A stretch of 64,000 bases of DNA from Didymella arachidicola (lineage: Eukaryota > Ascomycota > Dothideomycetes > Pleosporales > Didymellaceae): the NCBI GenBank assembly GCA_016630955.3, contig CM049985.1:1550001-1614000 (forward strand). The letters run 5' to 3'. A program made the translations under genes and the position numbers. The notes beneath the pieces are model-generated. The model had not been told where the DNA came from, searched no databases, and saw only the letters and a list, made by a program, of their open reading frames with translations. This document shows, one piece after another, positions 11,230 through 22,492 of the stretch; position 1 is the first letter of the stretch, and the number at the start of each line of letters is the position of its first letter.

Positions 11230-13700
11230 TTAGATGTTGGCTGCCGACGCGACCTGGGGCATGCCCTGAGGCCCATAGCCAACCTGAGGATCCGGGTATC
11301 CAGGTGCCATGAAGTTGGTCTTGGGGTTCTTCTGCTCCTTCGCTGCTGAGCATCGTGCCATTGTGGGTGAACTGGACGTTATTAGCATAAGATCTCGAAT
11401 GTGATTTGGTTTCGGGCGACTTGCTTTCTTGAGATAGCATCTGTGAAGAAGAAGTTCTTAATGGGCTTCTCGATGGCCTGGCCTGAGATCGAAGAGCCCT
11501 TATTCTGGTCCACAAGCTGAACCTTGCTCAGACTTGGCAGAGAAGTCGACTCGACCAAGTCGTACTTCCTGAAAGCAGGGGAGATCTCCTCCATACGGTC
11601 GCGAAGCTGCTCAACGTCATCGTAGGGCAGCTCAGCACCGAGGTACTCTGACGCTGCACGAATAATCTTCCAGTCTTCCCTCGAGGCACCAGGCAGGCCG
11701 ACAGCGGCGCGAGACATCTGTACACGGCCTTCGGTGTTGACGTATGTGACAGATTTCTCTGTGTAGGCGGCACCGGGAAGAACAACATCAGCGAGTTGAG
11801 CACCGCGGTCGCCATGGTGGCCTTGATAGACAATGAAGGCATCCTTGGGCAGCTCAGCCTCGTTGATCTCATCGGCACCGATCAGCCAGATGAACTTGGC
11901 CTTGGTGTTGGCTACTTCGGGCGAAGGAACCGTAAAGCCGACATCGTAAGCACCGGTGCGGGAAGCTGTTCGCTGGAGAACGTTGTAGCCATTCCACTCG
12001 GGTGTAGTGAAGCTGGCCTTGTTCTTCTCAACGTAAGAACCAACCTGCTCGAAGATAGCCTTAGCATCAGGGTGCTCAGCAACAGCGCTGCCGACAATGA
12101 TCATGGGCTTCTTAGCACCTTGGAGTACCTTGCCAAAGTCGCCAGAGAATGCGCTCTTCAGGTCGTTGGCGTTGGATCCAAGGTTTGTGTACTCGAAAGT
12201 GCTCTCAAAATCCTCACCAACGAGACCAACCTGGAGGTCAGACCTCAGCCACTGCTTACGAATGCGGGCATTGAGGACAGCGGCTTCGTGGCGAGGGTTG
12301 GTGCCAACAAGAAGGATCGCATCGGCCTCCTCAACGCCGTAGATCTTGGAGTTGAAAGAGTAGTTGGCGCGAGAGTCGATGCCGTGTGCGATGGGCTGAC
12401 TGCCTCCAGGCTGATCAAGAGCCAGGTTGTCAGAACCCAGCTTGTTGGCGAGGTCCTTCGCGGCAACGAGAGTCTCGGCTTCCACCAGATGACCGGCAAC
12501 AAACTTGATCTCGTTCTCCTTCGGTGCGAGCTTCTTGAATGCGTTTCCAACCTCAACAAGAGCCTGTTCCCACGATGCGGGCTGGAACTGGTCGTCGACC
12601 CGGATGAGCGGGTTGACCAGGCGCTGTGTGCTGAGAGCGTCGCATGCGAACCGGGTCTTGTCGTTGATCCATTCCTCATTGACGTCGTCGTTCAGACGAG
12701 GCAGGATTCTCATAACCTGGATACCACGGGAATCGACACGGATGTTGGAGCCAAGACCATCCAGAACATCGACAGTCTCAGTCTTGTATAGCTCCCAAGG
12801 ACGAGCCTTGAATGCGTAGGGCTTCGAAACGAGAGCACCAACGGGGCAAAGATCAATGACGTTTCCAGACATTTCAGAGTCGAGGGAAGTCTCGAGGTAT
12901 GTACCGATCTGGAGGTCGTTACCACGGCCTGTGGAGCCCATCTCGGGGGCACCAGCCACGTCGTTGGAGAAGCGAATGCATCGTGTGCAGTGAATGCACC
13001 TGTTCATGGAAGTCTGACGCATGTCAACAGAGCGCACATCAATCCCTCGCTAAAGTCCCTACCTTGATCAGAGGACCGATATTCTTGTCCTCAACGGCAC
13101 GCTTGCCGCCGATCTCGTGGAATCGACCGCGGTCGGCTCCGTACCTCATTGACTGGTCCTGGAGATCGCACTCGCCTCCCTGGTCGCAAATGGGGCAGTC
13201 AAGCGGGTGGTTGGCAAGCAGGAACTCCATAACACCCTCGCGCGCTTTGTGGACAAGCGGCGAGTCGGTCTTGACCACCATGCCTGGCTGCACCGGCCAC
13301 GCACACGACGCGACTGGCTTGGGAGCCCGCTCCACCTCGACCAGACACATGCGGCAGTTACCAGCAATCATCAGCTTCTCGTGGTAGCAGTATCGCGGGA
13401 CGGTGCTTCCGGCTTTTTCGCAGGCCTGGATGAGGGCGGATCCGGCTGTTCGGGGGGCGTCAGAACTGTCTCTGCAGCTGCGAGCGGGGTCAGTGAGGCG
13501 GCGTACCTTCAATTGAGACCTTCTTTCCATCTGCAGAGGCTGTCAGCGCTTGTCATCGCGGGCGATGGGGGGTGGCACAAACCGATTGTGAGCTCGACCT
13601 CTGCAGGCCGGGGGGCCGAGGCAGTAAACGCCCGGCTGCCATTGAGGGCTGCGCTGCGGGCAGGTTTCCTCAGCGACCGGATCAATTGTTGCCGCAGCAT
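11230..13700 (-). CDS. NADH:ubiquinone oxidoreductase 75-78 kDa subunit (complex I, NDUFS1/NUO-78)
   Basis: Largest subunit of the electron-input module of mitochondrial complex I, carrying one 2Fe-2S and two 4Fe-4S clusters on the matrix side. Five exons were fitted: 13700-13583, 13530-13507, 13445-13063, 13013-11425 and 11371-11230, for 751 residues. The N-terminus (MLRQQLIRSLRKPARSAA) is a typical mitochondrial presequence. Cluster ligands are visible in RYCYHEKLMIAGNCRMCLVE, HPLDCPICDQGGECDLQ and NRCIHCTRCIRF. The molybdopterin-oxidoreductase-like domain follows (VGTNPRHEAAVLNARIRK). The last intron (11424-11372) has a GC donor (GCAAGT): only this choice restores the conserved end, FTDAISRNSPTMARCSAAKE. 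The second exon is only 24 nt long. Identity is very secure. Confidence 0.96.
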
Positions 13701-14496
13701 GTTGGGGGCGTGTGAAGGAGGCGATTGGGCGTGTTGCGGTGTCGTTCAGAGCTGCAACTATCAGATCCACACTCGTCCATGAGCTTTGCCAAGACCCCAT
13801 CATCGAAGACAGGAATTGTCTCATTGGTCAGACGTCCGAGCGCCTGCCCGCGAACAAAATTCTGCGGCTGCCCATACCCTCTTCTCTTCTTCACTCATTA
13901 CGGGCACAATTTATTGTAGGAAGTTCGAGCCACCCACTCGTATCTCCTCTATTACGTGCCCCAGAGCACGAATCACCGTGCGAGGTAGCTGGAGCAGAGG
14001 AGGCATCTGATGATATCTTGTTCCTTACCAACGTCGCTACATATTGCTGTGAAGATGGATGATGCTTTGATCTGGCATCGAGTGTGGTGCCTGAGGCCTC
14101 AACAGCCTCGTTAGAGCCTTGCAACCGCCGCGCGCTGATTCGACGCAGCATGGCACGAGATGTGACATAACGCCCAGTAGCTCTCGTCCGGATGGCTGCG
14201 GGGATGGGTGGGCTTTAGATTACGACGCAACATTATTGCTCAATCATACATGTTCACTACACAAATCACTCAGGTTCCATGAGTCGTTGCTCTTGAGCAT
14301 GTTCATCCTTATCATTATCTTACTCTATCGATCTACAAGCCTCATAAGCACGGCTCAAAGGCCCGAATATCGAGCTCTATCCTCTACGTAGCACTAGAAG
14401 ATCAACTCCACGCAAAAAGAAGAGATGACCTTGACCCCAGAACGCCTTCAAAAGATGCTGTATGATCTGCACTAGACCATACACTCATAACATAAC
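13701..14496. promoter_or_regulatory. complex I gene promoter side and desaturase 3' side
   Basis: About 800 bp between two minus-strand genes. The part next to 13700 should be the promoter of the complex I subunit gene. No coding or RNA feature is recognised. Confidence 0.45.
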
Positions 14497-15969
14497 CTAC
14501 TCCTCCTCGGGGCCGAGCTCCATCTTCGCGCCCTTACCAGCGGTAGTCTTAGCGACCGGGGCAGAGATCTTGGCAGGTGGAACACCGAGACCGTTGTGGT
14601 TGCGGAAGAAGAGAACTCCAGCACCCTCGCCGGTGGCACCCTCGCTGGGCTCGACCCACTGGCACCAGCGGGCACTCTTCCACATGGCCTTGATGAATCC
14701 AATGGAACCACCCTCGGTGTCGGAGCGGTAGTGCTTGCCCATAACAGGCTTGATAGCATCGGAAGCCTCGTCGGCGTTGTAGAAGGGGATGGTGGAGATG
14801 TAGTGGTGGAGGACGTGGGTCTCGATAATGCCGTGGAGCATGAAGCGGCCGATGAAGCCAAACTCGCGGTCGATGGTGGCAGCGGCTCCACGGACGTAGG
14901 TCCAGGTCTGGGCATCGTAGTGAGGAAGAGTAGGGTCAGTGTGCTGGAGGAAGGTGATGGCGACAAGCCAGTGGTTGACCCAGAAGTAGGGAATGATGTA
15001 CCAGACAAGGAGGTTGGCGAACCCGTAGTTCTTGCCGACCCAGGTGAGACCAGCGAGGGTGATGGCAATGCCGAGGTCGGACAGGAGAATGAGCTTCTCG
15101 TCCTTCTTCTCATACAGAGGGGAGGCGGGGTTGAAGTGGTTGACGCCACCGAAGAAACCGTTCTTCTTGCCAGCACCCTTGCCCTCGGACTGGCGCGAAT
15201 GGAAGTTGTGGCCAGTGACGTTGGTGAACAGGTACATAGGCCAGCCACCGAGCTGCTGGGCAACAGAGTGGATGAGAGTAGCAATAGGAGTCTCCTCAGT
15301 GAGCTCGTGAAGCTCGTGGACGAACTTGCCAATGCGGTTGGCGTAGACCTCACGAGTCTTGGGAACGAAGACCATGTCGCGCTCCATGTGGCCAGTGGCC
15401 TTGTGGTGCTTGCCGTGAGAAATCTTCCAGGAGAAATAGGGGACAAGGAGGGCCGAGTGGCAGATCCATCCGACAGTGTCGTTCAGGATCTTGGAGGGAG
15501 AGAAGGCCTGGTGGCCACACTCGTGGGCCATGACCCAGAGACCAGTTCCGGACAGACCCTGGATGAAGGTGTAGAGAGTCCACAGAACAGCGCGGACGGG
15601 CATCGAGGGGATGGTCTCGGGGGTGACGTAGTTGTACCAGATGTAGAAGACGGTGCCGAGCTGGATCAGGTCGCGGGCGACGTAGCCCAGACTGCGGATG
15701 GCGGAGCGCTCGAAGCAGTGCTTGGGGATGGCAGAGCGAAGCTGACCAATGGTGTAGTCAGGGATCTCGAACTCGTCGCCGTAGGTGTTGAGGAGCTTGC
15801 CGGCGGGCTTAGCAGCCTCGGCCTCTGAGCCCAGCGACGAGAGGGAGGTGTTGGAGGCCGATCCTGCTGGAGAGTCGGACGGCGAGTTCGCAATGGTCGA
15901 AGGGGCTGAGTCGGCGGTGATGTTGCGCCTCAGAGCACCCGCAGGGCGAGCGGTGGTGGTAGCAGCCAT
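14497..15969 (-). CDS. oleate delta-12 fatty acid desaturase (FAD2-type)
   Basis: ER membrane di-iron desaturase that introduces the delta-12 double bond into oleoyl chains to form linoleate. It is a single exon of 490 residues. The three histidine boxes are complete: HECGH at about 149-153, HGKHH at 185-189 and HVLHH at 385-389, with hydrophobic pairs between boxes 2 and 3. A Ser-rich N-terminal tail of about 60 residues precedes the conserved YTIGQLRSAIPKHCFERS. Codon use is strongly C/G-ending, as expected of a highly expressed gene. Fungal delta-12 and omega-3 enzymes are close relatives and bifunctional forms exist, so regioselectivity is inferred, not shown. The family assignment itself is secure. 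Confidence 0.93.
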   Translation of the reverse strand: MAATTTARPAGALRRNITADSAPSTIANSPSDSPAGSASNTSLSSLGSEAEAAKPAGKLLNTYGDEFEIPDYTIGQLRSAIPKHCFERSAIRSLGYVARDLIQLGTVFYIWYNYVTPETIPSMPVRAVLWTLYTFIQGLSGTGLWVMAHECGHQAFSPSKILNDTVGWICHSALLVPYFSWKISHGKHHKATGHMERDMVFVPKTREVYANRIGKFVHELHELTEETPIATLIHSVAQQLGGWPMYLFTNVTGHNFHSRQSEGKGAGKKNGFFGGVNHFNPASPLYEKKDEKLILLSDLGIAITLAGLTWVGKNYGFANLLVWYIIPYFWVNHWLVAITFLQHTDPTLPHYDAQTWTYVRGAAATIDREFGFIGRFMLHGIIETHVLHHYISTIPFYNADEASDAIKPVMGKHYRSDTEGGSIGFIKAMWKSARWCQWVEPSEGATGEGAGVLFFRNHNGLGVPPAKISAPVAKTTAGKGAKMELGPEEE

Positions 15970-17869
15970 CTTGATATCGAAGACGAGGTGTCGATAACGA
16001 AGGTGGAATGTCCCTCAGCAGCGAGAGGAGGGGCACTGGCAGGACAAGTTGCAGAGAACTTGTTGGGGATGCAGATCGTTTGTTGAGGTCGAGTGCCTGC
16101 AAACGACGACAAGGAACGATGGGCTGAAGACCTTCACGGAATTGCAAAGTCCAAGAGGAATTGAGGGCTGACCGAGAGCGGGCGCGCAGTTTTTAAAGCA
16201 CCACAGATGCCCCAGGCGGTGTCGCTGGAATTTTAGACGGTAGACCCTGACACGAACGGCTAGGGTCGCGAGCGCAGGTCGAGAAGCAGGGGTACCAATA
16301 AGGACAGCTCCAGCTCGAATGCTAATGCACTCCGATCTCCATCTCCCCACTCGGGAAAATGCCAGACTGCGTTTTATGGACATTATTGCCACCGCAAGCG
16401 GCTCTCTGAGCACTGCACCGACTGCGAAACACAGCTTGTGCGGTCCACAGTGGCGGCAAAGCTCGCGCATTCTCTAGCCTCAACACATCTCTCTCTGCCT
16501 CGTCTGGGGCGCAGGATGTCGACCCGACTCCCTCTGCCCGCTGTCTTGGCGCATGGACACGGCTTTCAGACCGCCCATTTACACGCGTTCTTTTCCGTGG
16601 TTTGCTCTACCGGCTCGCCTAGAGGTCGAATCCAGCAGGTACCACCGACCCGCTCTGCGCCAGCGCCAACGTCCGAGGCAATCATGGTGCTCAGGTGTTC
16701 AGACAACGATTGCAAGCTCGTAGACACATGCCGACGATGCCGACTGAACTCGATAGCATTGGAAATCTGTTGCCGGTGAATCTTGGGCGAGAAGTAGCCG
16801 CGATCATTGCAGAGATCTCCGGTCAGACGCAGGGACTGCTAGTGCGGTGCCTCGATTGGATGATCTGTCACACCACCCATGCTTCAGCCCTCCGTTCCTG
16901 AGTGGCGATTTGCGGTGGTCATACACAGAGCGAGTTTTCGAGTGCCGTTGTTGTGCTGACCTTGGACACTTGCAACGTATAAGCAGCGGTGATGACGACC
17001 GTCAGCTCGGAGGAATACACCTCGACTTTGATGGATCACAGTTTGTTGAGCTTTCCACACACTCTGCAGGCACACGTCACTCGCTATCAGCTGCTATCAG
17101 ATGCAAGCTGCAAGCACCTCGATAACTCATGTAAAAGAGGGGCATTGGCAACACTGCGATCATGGGCCGCTGATCGAAAGCACAGCTGTTTGCAGATTTT
17201 GTTCGCATATGATGGCCAATGATAACCATTCCCAAGCACATGCAACACATGATAACGCCGATTGCACGACAGCAGCTATCATACCTCAACAACAGGGATG
17301 CGGATCGACGTCAGCCAGCTAGAGGCATTCCCGAGGTCAAAAGCTCAAGAACGTGCGACACCCAAAAAATTGCCAAGTCGAAGTCAAGGCCACTGGCATG
17401 CTGAAGCAGAGAGACGGATGGTCACAAACAACGGATGCACACTCGACATCGTCGTATCGAATTAGTCAATCACTTTCTCTCGAAACAACTGGTAAGGTAC
17501 TATCTCAAATGCAGCCACCTGCGGACGTCGTCTGAAGTGGGTCTTCTCCAGACTTTCACATGCCAAAAGACACCTAAATCACGAGCGCACAATCGCCCCT
17601 AATGGTCTCGCCCCTAATGGTCTTCAACGGCTCTTACGGGTCCTTCCCTTGTCCGAGAGCGAACTTAGCGTCAGAGGATGCTTTCCAGAGCCATCTCAAC
17701 GTAGAGATGTGGTGGACTCTGTGCGCCTGGAGCTTGGCGACAAGTGAACGAGTGTTTCGCTAAACGCCGTCAAGAAGACAGCAGCATTGAGTCTGAGAAA
17801 CTCGCGAGGGGCCTGTAACATGTATTGCGCTGTAACGGTCTCCAACGGTGATGAGGGCTACTAGATGTT
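15970..17869. other. long intergenic region upstream of desaturase
   Basis: About 1.9 kb, bounded by the desaturase start and the Nudix gene stop, both minus strand. It should contain the desaturase promoter. A 15-nt exact direct duplication (CGCCCCTAATGGTCT, near 17592-17621) lies toward the Nudix side. Open frames here are short and show no recognisable family. Confidence 0.5.
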
Positions 17870-19334
17870 TTACACTACTAGCTTGGTCAGCCTCTGCCAC
17901 TCAATCTTCTTCAATGCGACAAAAGTAAGAAGCATAACAATGCCTATCCTCCCTGCAAGCGCAGTGGCCACAGCTTTCCTCACGATGGGGTAGTACCCTT
18001 CGAGCATAGAGTTCACAGCCGCACCCCGCGCAACCATCTTCGCTCGCCCGGTCTGTCCCCATCCTCTCCCCACACCCAGGCCTGCTATCCCCACCTCGCC
18101 CAGTCTGTTTCCCTCTTCTGTCTCACCGAATAATGGGCCTACAGCTTCGCTCCCGAAGCCAGGCAGATCCTGCTCGCCAGCGGTCGTCGACGATTGTGGA
18201 GACACAGTAGACATTTCAATCGACTTCTGCTTCCGGAACCGATACGACATAGCCCACATGACGAACCTAACGTCCCAGCTCGTAAACGTGGGATAAGTCC
18301 ATAGCTCCAGCGCGTTGTGCGGTGGAATGTGTTCAAGGAAATCGCTTACTACTCCCAGTGTTAGACCCCAAAGCAGGAGCGGCGGTTTCCCATCGCCCCG
18401 GTCCTCGCCAAAGACCAGCTCTGCTGCTTTCGTGACGGCTGTCTTTGGCGGTGCACTAAATGCTGGCACAAAGTCGGGGATTGTGGCGCAGTGTGTTGAG
18501 TGAGAGGGTACGAGGCGGATGGCTGCGAACATCATCTTCGAGAGCATGGCTTGCAGGAACCAGCGCTTTATGCCGAGTTCGGACTTCGCGAGGCGCGCGG
18601 AAACGTCTGCGTATTCGTGGGTGCGTAGGACGGGGGAGAGGAGGGCACGGATAGGGACCCAGTGTGAGGAGGCTACTTCAGTAGGCTGCAGGCGTTGCGT
18701 TGGGTAATTGGGCGAGGTGAGGAGGTAGATGTATGGGCAAAGTACCATGAGTCTGTCCATGTCAGCATACGCAGCTGGGTGCGGCGAGGTCCACATACGG
18801 CACCTTGCCCCAGCTTGTGGTGACTATCCGCTGAGGTAGGTTTCCCACTGCGATTGCATTGTGGTACCCAAGATCGATGCCCACTTCTTCTAAAGCTTCC
18901 CTCATGGCTGTGACAGCATCGTCGTCGTCCTCTGGGTCTCTCTTCCCTCCCGGCAACGCGACATGACCGTTCCACTTATCTCCTACCCTCGTCGCTCGTT
19001 TGATAAAAAGGACCTCTGGGTCGCCATGCTTCACCCAGTCCTGCTCGAAGAATGCATGCAGAATGTCCTCGAAACTAAGCTTCTGTCCAGACCCTGAAGC
19101 GGCCGAAGACCTTCGACGGGGTTTTGGTGGCTGCTGCGACGCGGAATGGAGGGGCTTGTCGGCGTACGCTGGCCAGTGGTTGTAATTAGGTTGTACGCGC
19201 AGGATCAAGGCCACGCTTGCTCTCTTGGGGACCTTCGGAGGGCATGCGACCTCGGGGTAAGGGTGTGCGTTGAGCTCAAGCAGCACAGACTTCAGATGGT
19301 CGATCAGGCTTCGGGTGTCTGTCTGGCTTGACAT
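17870..19334 (-). CDS. Nudix hydrolase, probable CoA/nucleoside-diphosphate hydrolase with C-terminal extension
   Basis: Exons are 19334-18799 and 18752-17870, with a 46-nt intron (GTATGT donor) and the phase kept (SWGKVPLMVLCPYIYLL), for 472 residues. The Nudix box is at about residues 128-152: GGKRDPED then DDDAVTAM and REALEEVGIDLG. The REALEEVGI core carries the metal-binding glutamates. The spacer between the first E and the R is about two residues longer than the textbook GX5EX7REUXEEXGU. I recall that variant in fungal NUDT8/PCD1-like members, but this was not searched. The domain is followed by an unusually long C-terminal part, including a hydrophobic segment near the end (GRIGIVMLLTFVALKKIEW), suggesting tail-anchoring, for example to peroxisome, ER or mitochondria. 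Substrate is not established; CoA diphosphatase is the best guess. Confidence 0.82.
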
Positions 19335-19931
19335 GTTGATGCGCGCGCTGTGCTGTTTGGGACGTGACTACCTGTCAGTTTGCTACCATGGTACGGCTGA
19401 CACGTAGGACGAGGTCCTGCCAGTATAGCGCGCTATGGGGATCAATGGATTGAGCTAGAAACAAAGGGTTGGACGTTCACGACACGCGACACACGACGCT
19501 GCGTTGTCTTGTGTATTTTGAGGTTGAAGAACCTTGGAAGCAAACAAGCTCCCCGGACGACAGCAGAGCATGGAGAGCCGAGGCTAGCATTAGTCATGTA
19601 AGCTAGGGTCCGGCGACGAACTCCAGAAAATCATGGTTCACGAACGGTCGTGTGCGTTGGCTACGGTGCGACAACGCAGACTCCAAGTTCATGTCTCCAG
19701 CCAGAGGCGGAGGTCGAAAACATGCGTAGTCGCGCTGTCGGCGGAGGAATTTGTAGCGAATGAGAGCTGCCCGAGATCGGAACAGGAGGGGCATCGTCAC
19801 CAGCGGGGCAATTGCTGCTGCGCAAAAATATCGGGCGCGCCAGTGCTTCCCATATACCCCAGATACCCTCTGCTTCGCCTTTCTTTTGCACTCCAATTGC
19901 TTCCCCACAGTCATTGAAGCATACAGTCAAC
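19335..19931. promoter_or_regulatory. divergent promoter region between Nudix gene and ATIC
   Basis: About 600 bp between two genes read away from each other. A pyrimidine-rich stretch lies just before the ATIC start. No other feature is recognised. Confidence 0.5.
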
Positions 19932-21829
19932 ATGGGTGGCCAAAAGACTGGTGAGCATGCGTGCAGATTTCGTGTTTTTTGCCAAACTAACACAGCGAAG
20001 CTATCATCTCTGTCTATGACAAGACAGGCCTCCTTGACCTGGCCAAGGGCCTCAAGGAAGCCAATGTCAGGCTGCTTGCCTCTGGTGGCACAGCCAAGAT
20101 GATCCGCCAGGCCGGCTTCGATGTCGAGGACGTCTCTGCCATCACCAAGGCACCTGAGATGCTCGGTGGACGCGTCAAGACGCTGCACCCTGCGGTCCAC
20201 GGTGGCATTCTTGCGCGCGACCTCGACTCGGACGACTCAGACCTCTCCGCTAATAGCATTGACAAGATCGACTTCGTCGTCTGCAACCTCTACCCCTTCT
20301 CTGAGACCGTAGCCCGGATCAACGTTACCATCCCCGAGGCTGTCGAGGAGATTGACATTGGCGGCGTCACACTTCTGCGTGCCGCAGCGAAGAACCATGC
20401 GCGCGTTACCATCGTCAGCGATCCCAACGACTACCACGACCTCCTCACCGAGCTCAAGAGCAACAACGGCGAGGTCTCCGAGAAGAGCAGGCAGCGATAT
20501 GCCCTCAAGGCCTTTGAGCAGACATCAACATACGACAGCGCTATCTCCGAGTTCTTCAGGAAGAAGTACGCCGGTGATGGCGAGCAGTTCCTCCCTCTGC
20601 GTTACGGCGCCAACCCTCACCAGAAACCTGCCACCGTCTCCATGCCCGACAAGCCGCTGCCCTTCAAGGTCCTCGGTGGATCGCCCGGATACATCAACCT
20701 CTTGGACGCTCTCAACGCATGGCCCCTGGTCCAGGAGCTGAGTAAGGCACTCAACTACCCAGCTGCTGCCAGCTTCAAGCACGTCTCACCTGCGGGTGCG
20801 GCCATTGGTGTTCCCCTTAGCGCTGAGGAGAGGCAGGTCTACATGGTCGACGACATCGAGGGCATTGAGAACTCGGGTCTTGCGCAGGCGTACGCCAGGG
20901 CGCGTGGTGCTGACAGGATGTCCAGCTTCGGTGACATGATCGCTCTGTCGCACGAGGTCGATCTCCCCACCGCTAAGATCATCAGCCGTGAAGTCTCCGA
21001 TGGTGTCATTGCTCCCGGTTACGCCGCTGAGGCTCTTGACATCCTCAAGAAGAAGAAGGGCGGCAAGTACCTTGTCCTCCAGATGGACAACGACTACACT
21101 CCCTCCACTGAGGAGACAAGGACCGTCTACGGCATCACCCTCAAGCAGCACCGCAACGATGCTAAGATCGTTCCTTCCGACACCTTCAACACCGTTATTG
21201 TCCCCAAGGGCGCTGGTGCCGTACCTGAGTCGGCTCAGCGTGACCTGACTGTGGCCACCATTGCGCTCAAATACACTCAATCCAACAGTGTCTGCTACGC
21301 ACTCAATGGTCAGGTCATTGGTCTTGGTGCTGGCCAGCAATGTGAGTCGCTCCCAATCAGAAACCGAAGCCTTTACTGACTGTATGCAGCTCGCATCCAC
21401 TGCACACGTCTTGCTGGTGACAAGGCTGACAACTGGTGGATGCGCTTCCATGAGCGTACGCTTAACCTGAAGTTCAAGAAGGGTACCAAGCGTCCCTCCA
21501 AGTCCAACGCCATTGATCTCCTCTGCTCAGGTCTCATTCCTGACGGTGGCATCGAGTACGACGACTTCGCCGCCAACTTCGAGGAAGGTCAGGTCCCGAA
21601 GAATTTCACTCCAGAGGAGCGCAAGGAGTGGCTGTCGAAGCTCCAGGGTGTCGCTCTGTCTTCGGATGCCTTCTTCCCCTTCATCGACAACGTCTTCAGG
21701 GCCCACAGGAGCGGGGCCAAGTACATCGCTGCGCCCACAGGTAGCCAGAACGACGGCGCAGTTTTCGAGACAGCCGAGAAGCTCAGTATTACGTTCGTTG
21801 AGCAGCACATCAGGCTGTTCCACCACTAA
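19932..21829 (+). CDS. ADE17: bifunctional AICAR transformylase / IMP cyclohydrolase
   Basis: Catalyses the last two steps of de novo IMP synthesis in the cytosol: formylation of AICAR from 10-formyl-THF, then ring closure. Exons are 19932-19950, 20001-21341 and 21390-21829, giving 599 residues, right for the family. The 19-nt first exon encodes MGGQKT. Of two nearby acceptors, only the one ending GCGAAG at 20000 gives the conserved start TAIISVYDKTGLLDLAKGL. The MGS-like cyclohydrolase domain shows LLASGGTA, GGRVKTLHPAVHGGIL and CNLYPF. The transformylase domain shows RYGANPHQKPA, SFKHVSPAGAAIGV, SDGVIAPGY, SNSVCYAL, GAGQQSRIHCTRLAG and AAPTGSQND. Yeast has two paralogues (ADE16/ADE17); the symbol stands for the family. 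Identity is very secure. Confidence 0.96.
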
Positions 21830-22492
21830 GTAGTGGAGTTGTGTGTTTTCAACAGGCGCATGGGATTTACGACGTTCACGTAAGATGATTTGGTTGGGTC
21901 TAGATTCCCCCAAGATGTGGAAATGAAAATGGTTCCGATGATATAGGACGAACAAGTACACATTCAACGTAACATTCTGCACTCCTTTCGTTTCAACATT
22001 CATCATCAGAAATCGAAGCCCCGATCTAATTGAGCGCAGGGATTCGCGCAAAGTCCAATATCGATTCACAAAGAACATGTGCCCAGAATCGGTCTTCACC
22101 ACTTCGGGGATCGGTACGATGCACCTCGGGGTACCCTCGGCAGTCAATCCTCACCGCGCATGCCGCACAATGGTCATGCCATGTCCGCCAGATTGAAAAT
22201 GTCGAAAAAAAAAATCCACCTCAGAGGTTCCATCAGGTGTCATTGTTTGCTAACACAAAACACTATCATGGACCCTTGATGGCTGTATACATGAGTCAGA
22301 TCCACTCACCGTATTGTGCTACCGGACTTGAAAATTCGCGAATGCGCTAGCGCCCCAGTCTTTTGCAGGGCGTGAGCCCCACCTGAGTATGGCTTGGTCA
22401 GAAAATGTACTGCTGATATGTCGTGATTCCCGATCTCTTCATCCTCCGTTTTTCTGCATAGCAAGTGTTTCCCAGCAAGAGCTTGGGACTAG
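21830..22492. other. intergenic, ATIC 3' side and MFS promoter side
   Basis: About 660 bp between two plus-strand genes. No coding, RNA or repeat feature is recognised. Confidence 0.5.

Noticed and set aside
11796..12791. 331-codon plus-strand frame opposite the complex I subunit
   Set aside because: Antisense shadow of a well-identified gene with biased codon use.
14596..15828. 410-codon open frame on the plus strand opposite the desaturase
   Set aside because: It is a mirror of a strongly C/G-ending gene; composition is Val/Gly/Glu/Asp-rich as expected of an antisense shadow and shows no family motif.
20786..21451. 221-codon minus-strand frame inside ATIC
   Set aside because: Antisense to a secure enzyme; no own start context or motif.
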